Positions 35,735 to 43,916 of a DNA stretch of 64,000 nucleotides are shown piece by piece; positions within the stretch are counted from its first letter, which is position 1; every line of letters starts with the position of its first letter. Source of the DNA: Sandaracinaceae bacterium (GTDB taxonomy: Bacteria > Myxococcota_A > Polyangia > Polyangiales > Sandaracinaceae); NCBI GenBank assembly GCA_019637095.1, contig JAHBWG010000003.1:1-64000 (forward strand). Direction: 5' to 3'. The notes below the pieces were generated by a model. That model was not told where the DNA came from and did no database searches. It worked only from the letters and a program-made list of their open reading frames with translations. A program made the translations under genes and the position numbers.

Positions 35735-37450
35735 ATGTTGACGCGCATCGCGATACGCAACTTCAAGCTCTTCGAGGAGGTCGAGATTGAGCTCGGTGAT
35801 CGTGTCGTATTCGTGGGGCCCAACAACTCCGGGAAGACGACGGCGCTACAGGCCCTGGCCCTCTGGAGCACGGGGGTGCGCCGCTGGGTCGAGAAGCGCG
35901 GCGCGCGCAACGTCCCCGAGAAGCGCGCCGGCGTCACGATCAATCGCCGAGACCTCATCGCGCTGCCCGTCCCGACCGCCAACTTGCTCTGGCGAGACTT
36001 GCACGTGCGGGAAGGACTGCGCGAGCACGGGAAGGCCCGGACGAGGAACATCTTGGTCGAGCTCGAGGTCGACGGCGTCGACTCCGGCAAGCCGTGGCAC
36101 ACCGCCATCGAGCTCGACTACGCCAACGAGGAGTCGTTCTACTGTCGCTCGAAGGTCGGACCGAGCGGCGAGCGCCTAGAGATACCGAGGAGCGTCGCGG
36201 AGATCCGCCTCGCCTACCTGCCGCCGATGTCCGGCCTGGCGGCGAACGAGACCCGGCTCGACGAGGGCGCCATCGCGGTGCGGATCGGCGAAGGGCGGAC
36301 TGCGGAGGTCCTACGAAACCTCTGCTGGCTGGCCTTCGAGCGCGAGGGGGGAGTGCAGTGGCGCGAGATCGTGGCGCAGATGAGGTCGCTCTTCGGCGTG
36401 GAGCTCGACGATCCGCGCTACGTCCCCGAGCGCGGCGAGATCACCCTGACCTTCCGCCAGGGTGGCGTGCGACTCGACCTCTCCTCCAGCGGTCGTGGGC
36501 AGCAGCAGACGCTCCTGCTCCTCGCGCACATGGTCGCCAACCCTGGCTCCATCCTCTTGCTCGACGAGCCCGACGCCCACCTCGAGATCCTGCGGCAGCG
36601 GCAGATCTACGACGCCATCACGAAGACCGCGGAGCGAACTCGCAGCCAAGTGATCGCGGCAAGTCATTCCGAGATCATCCTCAACGAGGCGGCGGACCGC
36701 GACATCGTCGTCGCCTTCGTCGGGCCGCCTCATCGCATCGACGATCGCGCAAAGTCGCAGGTCGCCAAGGCGCTCAAGACGCTCGGCTTCGAGCAGTATC
36801 TGCAAGCCGAGCAGGTGGGCTGGGTGCTCTACATCGAGGGCGCGACTGACCTCGCCATCCTACGCGCCTTCGCGGAGACACTCGAGCACCCGATCCGGCC
36901 CTTCCTCGAGCGCCCCTTCGTCCACTACGTGGCGAACCAGCCGGCACCCGCTCGAGACCACTTCTACGGCCTTCGAGAGGCCAAACCGGATCTCGTCGGC
37001 GTAGCGCTCTTCGATCGGCTCGACACGCTCCATCAAGACCCCAACCTCCGACAGCTCATGTGGCGGCGCCGTGAGATCGAGAGTTATCTCTGCACCCGCG
37101 AGGTGCTCCTCGCCTACGCGCGGCAGGTCGCCGAGACCCAGCATGGGGCGCTCTTCGCGAGCACCGCAGACGGCTTCATGGAGGCGGCCATCGAGGAGGT
37201 CACCGCCGCGCTCAAGACGCTGGGGAAGCCCGACCCGTTCGGCGGTGAGATCAAGGCGAGCGACGAGTTCCTCGACCCGGTCTTCCGAAGCTTCTTCTCG
37301 AAACTGGGCCTGCCCGAGGCGACGATGCGCAAGACCGACTACCACACGCTGGCCCCGCTGCTCGCCAAGGACGCCGTGGCTCCGGAGATCGGCGAGAAGC
37401 TCGACGCGATCCTCGAAGTCGCACAGGTCGCGCGGCCCAGGGGGACTTGA
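35735..37450 (+). CDS. OLD-like ATPase with TOPRIM-like C-terminus
   Basis: A 571-residue protein. The ABC-type ATPase has Walker A GPNNSGKTT (28-36), a signature-like SSGRGQQQTLLLLAH, Walker B LLLDEPDAHLE (about 274-284) and a His switch in ASHSEI. The C-terminal part resembles the OLD-family TOPRIM nuclease (about 365-571): LYIEGATDLAILRAF supplies the Glu, ALFDRLD stands where the usual DxD or DRD lies, and REIESYLCTREVL matches the later EIENYL-type helix. Bases are less GC-rich at wobble positions than in neighbours, which suggests transfer. OLD proteins are often anti-phage nucleases; here no partner gene is seen. The altered acidic motif makes nuclease activity uncertain. Confidence 0.8.
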   Translation: MLTRIAIRNFKLFEEVEIELGDRVVFVGPNNSGKTTALQALALWSTGVRRWVEKRGARNVPEKRAGVTINRRDLIALPVPTANLLWRDLHVREGLREHGKARTRNILVELEVDGVDSGKPWHTAIELDYANEESFYCRSKVGPSGERLEIPRSVAEIRLAYLPPMSGLAANETRLDEGAIAVRIGEGRTAEVLRNLCWLAFEREGGVQWREIVAQMRSLFGVELDDPRYVPERGEITLTFRQGGVRLDLSSSGRGQQQTLLLLAHMVANPGSILLLDEPDAHLEILRQRQIYDAITKTAERTRSQVIAASHSEIILNEAADRDIVVAFVGPPHRIDDRAKSQVAKALKTLGFEQYLQAEQVGWVLYIEGATDLAILRAFAETLEHPIRPFLERPFVHYVANQPAPARDHFYGLREAKPDLVGVALFDRLDTLHQDPNLRQLMWRRREIESYLCTREVLLAYARQVAETQHGALFASTADGFMEAAIEEVTAALKTLGKPDPFGGEIKASDEFLDPVFRSFFSKLGLPEATMRKTDYHTLAPLLAKDAVAPEIGEKLDAILEVAQVARPRGT

Positions 37451-37475
37451 AGGGTCGCGTCGCGCCGCCCCCTGT

Positions 37476-38243
37476 TCACTCTTCTTCGGCCGCGGCGCGG
37501 CGCTTCTCGAGCGGCGCGTCCTCGAGCTCCGCGACCTGCTCGACGTAGCGACCGTCGGAGAAGACCCAGCCGTAGCGCACGTCGCGTCGGCTCGCGTCCG
37601 GACGCCACGTGTCGGGGTGCGTGATGCGCGCCGTGTCGATCGAGACGAGCCGGTCCGCCTCGTGGACGTCGCCGACGCGCACGTCGGTGCGGAAGCCCTG
37701 CGCCTCGAGCAGGCGCTCCGCGAAGCGCCTCCAGCGCGGGGTCAGCGTCCGCTCGAGCTGCTCGAGCGCGCGGCGCTCCTCGGTCTTGCCCCACGCGACG
37801 CTCGCCTCGTGCTCCGCCCTGTGCTTGCGCGCGCGCGTCAGCGCGCCGACGGCCGCGCCGAGCGCGGTGAGCGAGACGCACACCCAGAGCGCCGCGTCCG
37901 GGAGGTAGTCGAGCAGGACCGCGACCACCCCCGAGCCGCCGATCGCGAAGAGCACGCCCGCGGGCTCGTAGCGCATGGACAGCTTCGTCGTGTCGGCGGC
38001 GAGCGCGTCCTTCGCGCTCCAGAGGCGCTCCGCCGTCTCGAGCGTCGCCTTCGCGATCCCGACCTCGACGACCTTCGCCTCGAGGTGCGTGCTCTCGGGC
38101 GCGATCTCGGTGCCCGGCGTGCGCACGTCGCCGGGCTCGAGCCGCCGCCACACGACGATCTTGCGCGTGACGAGCGGGCCGTCCTTCGTCCCGTCGAGCC
38201 GCACGGGTTCGTCCATCGCGGTCGAGGGTCGCTCGCCCTTCAC
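37476..38243 (-). CDS. Membrane protein of unknown function, last gene of nadA operon
   Basis: A 255-residue protein with two adjacent membrane helices (about 103-145; AGVLFAIGGSGVVAVLLDYL and ALWVCVSLTALGAAVGALT) between cytosolic or periplasmic segments. The N-terminal part contains RKIVVWRRLEPGDV and the C-terminal part RRFAERLLEAQGFRTDVRVG. The GTG at 38243 overlaps the CoA pyrophosphatase stop by four bases (GTGA); an ATG nine codons further in has poorer spacing. The family is not recognised. Convergent with the OLD-like gene. Confidence 0.7.
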   Translation of the reverse strand: MKGERPSTAMDEPVRLDGTKDGPLVTRKIVVWRRLEPGDVRTPGTEIAPESTHLEAKVVEVGIAKATLETAERLWSAKDALAADTTKLSMRYEPAGVLFAIGGSGVVAVLLDYLPDAALWVCVSLTALGAAVGALTRARKHRAEHEASVAWGKTEERRALEQLERTLTPRWRRFAERLLEAQGFRTDVRVGDVHEADRLVSIDTARITHPDTWRPDASRRDVRYGWVFSDGRYVEQVAELEDAPLEKRRAAAEEE

Positions 38244-38809
38244 GGCGTCCGCAACGTTTCGAAGAGCAGGTGGAGCATGCGGTAGGTGAGGCCCCACACG
38301 ATCCCGCTCTCGAGCTCGAAGGCGGGGAAGCGGTGCGGCATCCCCTTCCACTCGAGGTGGTAGGTCGCGTCTCGCGCGCCGCTCATCAGCGGCGCGAGCG
38401 CGGCCCACTCGAGCGCGGCGACCTCCGCGTTGGGGACGAGGACGGGGCGCTCGCGCACGACCCACACGAGCGGGCGCACGACGAGCCCGGTCGTGTGCGT
38501 GGGCACGTCCTCGAGCGGGCCGAGCAGCTCGCCGCGCGCGCGCAGATCGAGGCCGATCTCTTCGAGGGTCTCGCGCCGCGCCGTCTCGACGAGGCTCGCG
38601 TCGGACGGCTCGCGGCGCCCGCCGGGGAACGCCATGTGGCCGGACCACGGATCGCCGGCGCGCTCGGCGCGCTTGATGAAGAGGATCGCGGGATCCTCGG
38701 CCGCGTGCAGGATCGCCGCGACGGCCGCGCTCGGCGCGGGCTCCGCCGAGGCGTCGCGCGCCGCGAGCCGCGCGGCGAGCGCGGCCGGATCGAAGCGGCG
38801 GAGGGTCAC
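38240..38809 (-). CDS. NUDIX hydrolase, CoA pyrophosphatase-like
   Basis: A 189-residue NUDIX enzyme. The Nudix box is GGRREPSDASLVETARRETLEEIGL (given here in parts: GGRREPSD, then TARRETLEEIGL), with the Asp-for-Glu variant and downstream VPTHTTGLVVRPLVW segment typical of the coenzyme A pyrophosphatase (NudL) branch. Such enzymes split CoA into phosphopantetheine and 3',5'-ADP. It is coupled by GTGA overlaps to nadA upstream and the membrane protein downstream, so it may tune NAD/CoA pools. The GTG start removes low-complexity sequence. Confidence 0.86.
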   Translation of the reverse strand: MTLRRFDPAALAARLAARDASAEPAPSAAVAAILHAAEDPAILFIKRAERAGDPWSGHMAFPGGRREPSDASLVETARRETLEEIGLDLRARGELLGPLEDVPTHTTGLVVRPLVWVVRERPVLVPNAEVAALEWAALAPLMSGARDATYHLEWKGMPHRFPAFELESGIVWGLTYRMLHLLFETLRTP

Positions 38810-40269
38810 GCGGGCGACGCGCTCCCGCGCGCGCGGCGGGCGTGCCGCGTGGTGACGTCCTCGACGAGCGCGGCCGGCAGGCGCCCCCCCCGCGAGAACG
38901 CGCGCATGTGGAGGATGGGCTCGCCGCCGAGGTCCGCGGCGGTGCGCCCGTCGATGCGCTCGACGTAGAGGCGCGGGCGGTACGGCGCGAGGTCGTCGTC
39001 CGCCACCGCGGCGGTGCGCGCGACGTGGAGGAGCGCGTCGAGCGAGTTCATCTTCATGAACGGGCACGTCGCGCAGCCGCCCGCGGTCGAGCAGCCCTCG
39101 CCGCCGAGCGCGCCAGGCACCACGCCGAGCTCGTGCTCGGGCGCCGCCGCGATCGCCTCGGCGGCGACGGGGAACACGATCTGCGCCTCGACGCCGCTGC
39201 CCGGGTGCGCGGAGAGGATCTTGCGCACCCCGTTGACGATCGACGTGATCATCCCGGCCTCGGTCCCGAGCACGAACGGGAGGCGGCGCGCCTCCCCCGC
39301 CGCGACCGCCGCCGCGACCTTGCGCTCGATGAACGCGAGGATGTTGCTGGTCGAGCCGGCCACGCCCGCGTCGGCCGCCTGCTGCCGCTCGAGCGCGACG
39401 TGGAACATCTCGCCGGGCACCTCGAGGTGCGCCGCGACGAAGGCGTCGGGGTACTCGTCGCGCACGCGCCGCGCGACCTCCTCACCGAACATGTGATGCA
39501 CGATGCACGTGCCCTGGCGGAAGTAGTGGAAGCGCTCGAGCACGCCGCGCAGCGAGGCGCGGTCGTGCGCGGGGTGGAGCGCGCGGATCGCCTCGTCGCG
39601 CTGTCCTGCCAGCGTCGCGAACAGCTCGCGCAGGTTCGCGCCCATGTACGTGTCGGGCCCGAAGAAGACGTGCGCGCCCTCGATCTGCGCGAACGCGGAC
39701 AAGACGGTCGCGACGACGTTGCTCGAGGTGCAGGTGATCGTCGGGACGCGCGCGTGCGCGCGGGCCTTCGTGTGGAGGCTCGTGTTGATGTAGACGACGT
39801 GCAGGGCGCGCTCCGTGCGCGCGGCCTCGTCGAGGTACGCATCGTACTCGGGGGTGTCGGCGCTCTCGGCGAGCGAGCAGCCGATCGGCGCGGCCGCGAC
39901 GCGATAGAGCGGGACGCGGTGGTGGCCGGCCGCGTCGAGCATCGCGCGGGCGTTCTCGCTCATGAAGTCCACGCCGAGCACGACGATGTGCGCGCAGCCC
40001 GCCTCGACCATCTCGACCGCGGCGTCGGCCATCTTCAGCGAGTCGGAGATGTGGACGTGCGGCCAGGTGCACGCGCTGAGCACGCCCTGGAGCTCGGGAT
40101 CCATGTAGAAGTGCGCGACGACGCCGATCTTCTTGGCCGACAGGAGCGCGTCGAGCTCTCGCACGACCGCCGGGTCTGGCCTGAGGAACTCCGCCTGCGC
40201 CTCGGCGAAGCTCCCCTCGGGGAGGAACGCGTCCTCGGTGATCACGAGCGACGGGAAGGGCTCTCGCAT
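38806..40269 (-). CDS. nadA: Quinolinate synthase A
   Basis: A 487-residue enzyme that condenses iminoaspartate with dihydroxyacetone phosphate to quinolinate in NAD synthesis. The three [4Fe-4S] ligands lie in GCSLAES (about 144), CTSSNVV (about 194) and CATCPFMKMNSL (about 416). Also present are VVAHFYMDPELQ, HISDSLKMAD, FGPDTYMGANL and GSTSNIL. The usual HPEC motif is replaced by HLEVPG, keeping His and Glu. The protein is longer than typical NadA (about 350), with N- and C-terminal extensions. No nadB or nadC is next to it. Confidence 0.93.
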   Translation of the reverse strand: MREPFPSLVITEDAFLPEGSFAEAQAEFLRPDPAVVRELDALLSAKKIGVVAHFYMDPELQGVLSACTWPHVHISDSLKMADAAVEMVEAGCAHIVVLGVDFMSENARAMLDAAGHHRVPLYRVAAAPIGCSLAESADTPEYDAYLDEAARTERALHVVYINTSLHTKARAHARVPTITCTSSNVVATVLSAFAQIEGAHVFFGPDTYMGANLRELFATLAGQRDEAIRALHPAHDRASLRGVLERFHYFRQGTCIVHHMFGEEVARRVRDEYPDAFVAAHLEVPGEMFHVALERQQAADAGVAGSTSNILAFIERKVAAAVAAGEARRLPFVLGTEAGMITSIVNGVRKILSAHPGSGVEAQIVFPVAAEAIAAAPEHELGVVPGALGGEGCSTAGGCATCPFMKMNSLDALLHVARTAAVADDDLAPYRPRLYVERIDGRTAADLGGEPILHMRAFSRGGRLPAALVEDVTTRHARRARGSASPA

Positions 40270-40421
40270 GGACGGACTCTAGAGCACGAGACGCCGCGCC
40301 GACACCCGGCGTGCGCCGCGCGCCCATGCGCGTATCTGGTCCGCGTCGCGGCGAGGTGCTAAGGCCGGCCGCAACGTCTTCATCGACGCGCGGGGGGTGC
40401 CCGCGCCAGGAGAGTACGATC

Positions 40422-41498
40422 ATGCAGAGGCACTTCCGAATCGCCCTCGCGCTCGCGCTCGCGCTCGCGGGCGCCGCGACCTCCCCGGACCTCGCGAGCG
40501 CGCAGGCGGCGCCCGACACCGCCGCGCAGCACCAGGATCGCGTCGCGGCCCGCAACCCCGAGGACGACCTGCGCCTGCAGCTCACGGCGGGCGCCGCGCT
40601 CGCGTACGGCAACGCGCGCAACTTCGCCGTCAACCTCGGCGGCAACTTCAACGTGCGCCGCGACCAGCACGCGTTCCTCGCGGAGGTCGGCTGGATCTTC
40701 GGCATGACCGCGGTCCGCGACGACCCGGCGATGATGATGTACGACTTCGGCGACTTCGCCGAGACGACGAACAACTTCACCGGCCGGCTGCGCTACGACT
40801 TCTTCGTCGACGACGACAACGCGCTCTTCGGCGTCTTCCGCGCGCGGCGCGACCCGTTCGCCAACCTCGAGCCGCGGGTCCAGGCCCAGGTCGGTTACTT
40901 GCGCAACCTCCTGCGCGAGGACAAGCACCGGTTCTGGGTCGAGATCGGTGTCGACTACTCGTACGACCGCTTCTCCGACGGCCTGCTCGAGGTCGGCGGC
41001 GGCGTCCAGTCGACCGACCGCTCGCTCTTCGCGGCGCGCGGCTTCATCGGCTACACGAACGAGATCAACTCCGCGCTCACCTACACGACGGGCCTCGAGG
41101 TCCTCTGGGTCGTGCTGCGCGCGCCCGCCGCCGTGGACCCGGGGCACTTCCGCTTCGAGTGGGTGAACCGCTTCCGCTCCCAGATCGAGGACTGGCTCCA
41201 GGTCTCGCTCGACATCACCGGCCGCTTCGACAGCCAGCCGCCCGGCCAGGCCTCGCCGTGGGACGAGCAGGGCGGCCAGCCGACGCAGATGTTCGACCTG
41301 ATCACGACGCTCAACCTCGTGGGCAACTTCGACCTCGACGGGACGCCGGCCGCCGAAGAGGAGCCCGCGTGCCCCGAGCCGACGCCGTGCCCCGAGTGCG
41401 CCGAGCCGACGCCGTGCCCCGAGTGCGCCGAGCCGGCGCCCGAGCCGGAGCCCGAGCCGGAGGCGGAGGCGGAGCCGGTCGCCGAGGACGGCGAGTAG
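40422..41498 (+). CDS. DUF481-type outer-membrane protein with CPEC tail
   Basis: A 358-residue exported protein (signal ending near LASAQA). The central domain (about 50-300) matches the DUF481/YdiY beta-barrel: LQLTAGAALAYGNARNFAVNLGG, LRYDFFVDDDNALFGVFRAR and FWVEIGVDYSYDRF. The C-terminus is unusual: two copies of CPECAEP preceded by CPEPTP, then Glu-Pro and Glu-Ala runs. Two CxxC pairs could bind metal or form disulfides. An AGGAGAG site lies seven bases before the ATG. Free-standing, divergent from nadA. Confidence 0.83.
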   Translation: MQRHFRIALALALALAGAATSPDLASAQAAPDTAAQHQDRVAARNPEDDLRLQLTAGAALAYGNARNFAVNLGGNFNVRRDQHAFLAEVGWIFGMTAVRDDPAMMMYDFGDFAETTNNFTGRLRYDFFVDDDNALFGVFRARRDPFANLEPRVQAQVGYLRNLLREDKHRFWVEIGVDYSYDRFSDGLLEVGGGVQSTDRSLFAARGFIGYTNEINSALTYTTGLEVLWVVLRAPAAVDPGHFRFEWVNRFRSQIEDWLQVSLDITGRFDSQPPGQASPWDEQGGQPTQMFDLITTLNLVGNFDLDGTPAAEEEPACPEPTPCPECAEPTPCPECAEPAPEPEPEPEAEAEPVAEDGE

Positions 41499-41530
41499 TC
41501 GACGATCGCCGACGCGCTCGAGGACTGTCC

Positions 41531-41557
41531 CTCCGCGGTGGCCTCGCCGCGGCGGAG
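41531..41557. terminator. Possible bidirectional hairpin between convergent genes
   Basis: An imperfect hairpin CTCCGCGGTGGC / GCCGCGGCGGAG lies in the 80-base gap between the converging DUF481 and aldo/keto reductase genes, followed by a short perfect GGGTG/CACCC stem (41561-41575). There is no T-tract on either side, so this is only a candidate. Confidence 0.3.
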
Positions 41558-41578
41558 CATGGGTGAGAAGCACCCCTC

Positions 41579-42580
41579 TCAGCGCCGCAGGACGCTCGCG
41601 TAGTCGTCGCCGCTGCCCTCCTCGCTCCGGTCGGTGGCGGGCGGCGGCGCCGGCGAGAGCGCGCCGAGCTCGGCGTAGAGCGCGTCGTCGAGGGCGAGCT
41701 CCGCGGCCGCGAGCGCGGGCGCGAGCTGCTCGACGCTGCGGCCGCCGATCAGCGGCGCGGTCACCGCGGGGTGCCGCGCGACCCACGCCACGGCGAGCGT
41801 GACCGGGTGGATCCCGCGGGCGTCCGCGAGCGCCGTGAAGCGCTCCGCGACCTCGAGCGTCCACGCCGCGCCGTAGCGCTTCACGTACATCGGGTCGTCG
41901 ACGAGCCGCCCGGCCGCCGGCCGCCGCGCGGCGCCGTAGCGCCCGCTCAGGAGCCCGCCGCCGAGCGGGCTGTACGGCAGGACGGCGAGCCCCTTCGCGC
42001 GCGCCATCGGCAGCACCTCGATCTCGGCCGTGCGCTTCACGAGGTTGTACATCGGCTGGATCGCCGCGATCGGCGCCCAGCCGTGGCGCGCCTCGATGCC
42101 GAGCGCCTCGACCGTCTGCCACGCCGCGAAGTTGCTCACCGCGGGGTAGATCACCTTGCCCGCGCGCACGAGCCGCTCGACGCCGCGCAGCGACTCCTCG
42201 AGCGGCGTGTGCTCGTCGAAGCGGTGCAGGAACAGCACGTCGACGCGGTCCGTGCCGAGCCGCGAGAGGCTCGCCTCGACCGCGCGCTCGAGGTGGTAGC
42301 GCGAGGCGCCGCGATCGTTGGGGCCGTCGCCCGTCGGGAAGTACGCCTTGGTCGTCAAGACGACTTGGTCGCGATGCGGCCGGACGAGCGCGCCGAGCAG
42401 GCGCTCGCTCTCGCCCTTGGCGTAGACGTCCGCGCAGTCGAACAGGTTGATCCCGGCGTCGCGCGCGCGGGCATACATCGCCGCGCTCGCCTCGGCGTCC
42501 GCCTCGCGGCCGAACGCCATCGTGCCGAGCCCGAGCCGCGAGACGCGCACGCCCGTCGTGCCGAAGGGGACGTAGTCCAT
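41579..42580 (-). CDS. Aldo/keto reductase
   Basis: A 333-residue NADPH-dependent (beta/alpha)8 reductase. The catalytic tetrad positions are visible: Asp in FDCADVYAKGESE (about 51, with Tyr 56), Lys in VLTTKAYF and His in LFLHRFDEHTP (about 124). The cofactor segment is near PYSPLGGGLLSGRYG and IGGRSVEQL. The N-terminal MDYVPFGTTGVRVSRLGLGTM is typical of the AKR12/AKR9-like branch. The substrate is unknown. Divergent from miaE with a 63-base gap. Confidence 0.92.
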   Translation of the reverse strand: MDYVPFGTTGVRVSRLGLGTMAFGREADAEASAAMYARARDAGINLFDCADVYAKGESERLLGALVRPHRDQVVLTTKAYFPTGDGPNDRGASRYHLERAVEASLSRLGTDRVDVLFLHRFDEHTPLEESLRGVERLVRAGKVIYPAVSNFAAWQTVEALGIEARHGWAPIAAIQPMYNLVKRTAEIEVLPMARAKGLAVLPYSPLGGGLLSGRYGAARRPAAGRLVDDPMYVKRYGAAWTLEVAERFTALADARGIHPVTLAVAWVARHPAVTAPLIGGRSVEQLAPALAAAELALDDALYAELGALSPAPPPATDRSEEGSGDDYASVLRR

Positions 42581-42643
42581 CGCCCGGGGATCTCGCACGG
42601 CGCGGCCGCGCCGCCAACCCCGCCGCGTGCTACGAGACGTGGC

Positions 42644-43219
42644 GTGATCCGGCTTCGCCACGAGACGCCGCGCGAGTGGGTCGCGCTCGTCGAGCGCGAG
42701 CTCGTCGCGTTCCTGCAAGACCACGCCGCCAACGAGCAGCGCGTCTCGCGCGCCGCGCTCACCCTCGCGATCCAGCACCCCGAGCGCGAGACGCTGGTGC
42801 GCGAGCTCGTCGACGTCTCGATCGAGGAGCTCGAGCACTTCAGGCAGGTGCTCGGGCTGCTCGAGGCGCGGGGCGCGGGGCTGGGCCGCGATCACCCCGA
42901 CCCGTACATGCGCACGCTGATGAAGCAGATCGCGACGCCGGATCGCGAGGAGTGGCTGCTGCGGCGCCTCGTGCTGTTCGCGATCGTCGAGCGCCGCGGC
43001 TACGAGCGCTTCGCGCTGCTCGGCGAGCACCTCGCGGACGCGCAGCTCGCGGCGCACTACCGCGAGCTCGCGCGCTCGGAGGCGCGCCACCAGGCGCTCT
43101 ACCTGCGGCTCGCGCGGCAGTACTTCGACGGCGCGCGCGTCGAGCCCCTGCTCGACCGCTACCTCGACCTCGAGGCCGAGGCGATGCGCGCGCAGCCGCT
43201 CGCGCCCGCGCTCCACTGA
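42644..43219 (+). CDS. miaE: tRNA-(2-methylthio-N6-isopentenyl/hydroxy) adenosine hydroxylase MiaE-like
   Basis: A 191-residue di-iron enzyme that hydroxylates the isopentenyl group of ms2i6A37 in tRNA. Ligand motifs fit MiaE: ANEQRVSRAAL (Glu 33), SIEELEHFRQV (Glu-x-x-His, about 62-65), ERRGYERF (Glu 115) and SEARHQALYL (Glu-x-x-His, about 145-148), with the KQIATPDR segment. The GTG start precedes IRLRHETPREW; no longer start is convincing. Next comes the PIG-L deacetylase gene 10 bases later. Confidence 0.88.
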   Translation: MIRLRHETPREWVALVERELVAFLQDHAANEQRVSRAALTLAIQHPERETLVRELVDVSIEELEHFRQVLGLLEARGAGLGRDHPDPYMRTLMKQIATPDREEWLLRRLVLFAIVERRGYERFALLGEHLADAQLAAHYRELARSEARHQALYLRLARQYFDGARVEPLLDRYLDLEAEAMRAQPLAPALH

Positions 43220-43229
43220 GGTGCCGGCG

Positions 43230-43916
43230 ATGCGACCGCTCGCGGTGGCGTTCGCGCCGCACCCCGACGACGAGAGCTACGCGATGGCGGGGACGCTCGC
43301 GGAGCTCGCGCGGCGAGGCTGGCGCACGCGCGTCGCGTGCCTCACGCGCGGCGAGGCGGGCGCGAGCCACCTCGGCCCATGCACGCCCGCCGAGCTCGCG
43401 CGGCGGCGCGAGGCCGAGCTCGCCGCGTCGTGCGCGGCGCTCGGGGCCGAGCCCGTCGTGCTCGGGCTGCCCGACGGCGGGCTCGCCGGCGTCACCCACG
43501 ATCTGTCGCCGCACGCCGAGGGCGCCCGGCTCGTCCTGACGCTCGGGGACGACGGCGCCTACGGGCACCCCGACCACCTCGCGACGACGCGCATGGTGCG
43601 CGCCATGCGCGGCCCGTGGACGCTCTGGCTCGCGGTGTTCCCGCGCGGGCTCTTCGCGCCCGTCCACCGCGCGCTGTCGCGCCACGTCCGGCTCGAGCGC
43701 GAGGTCGAGACGCTCGGCGTCGAGCGGAGCGCCGCGAGCGTGGTGATCGACGTGCGCGCGCACCGCGAGGCCAAGCTCGCGTCGATCGCCGCGCACCGGA
43801 GCCAGCGCCGGACCGACGACGTGCGCAGCTTCCTCGCGCCGGGCTTCGTCGATGGCCTCCTCGACGAGGAGTGGTGGGCGCACGCCGGCGGGCCCGCCCT
43901 CGAGCTCGGGCCATGA
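43230..43916 (+). CDS. PIG-L family deacetylase
   Basis: A 228-residue PIG-L/LmbE-type zinc deacetylase. Zinc-binding motifs AFAPHPDDESYAMAG (His-Pro-Asp-Asp-Glu, about 11-15) and GHPDHLATTRMV (about 115) are intact. Such enzymes remove N-acetyl groups from GlcNAc-linked substrates, as in GPI, mycothiol or bacillithiol routes. The ATG follows GAGGTG; a GTG nine bases upstream is in frame. It overlaps the GT4 glycosyltransferase by four bases (ATGA), so the pair probably works on one glycan. Confidence 0.88.
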   Translation: MRPLAVAFAPHPDDESYAMAGTLAELARRGWRTRVACLTRGEAGASHLGPCTPAELARRREAELAASCAALGAEPVVLGLPDGGLAGVTHDLSPHAEGARLVLTLGDDGAYGHPDHLATTRMVRAMRGPWTLWLAVFPRGLFAPVHRALSRHVRLEREVETLGVERSAASVVIDVRAHREAKLASIAAHRSQRRTDDVRSFLAPGFVDGLLDEEWWAHAGGPALELGP

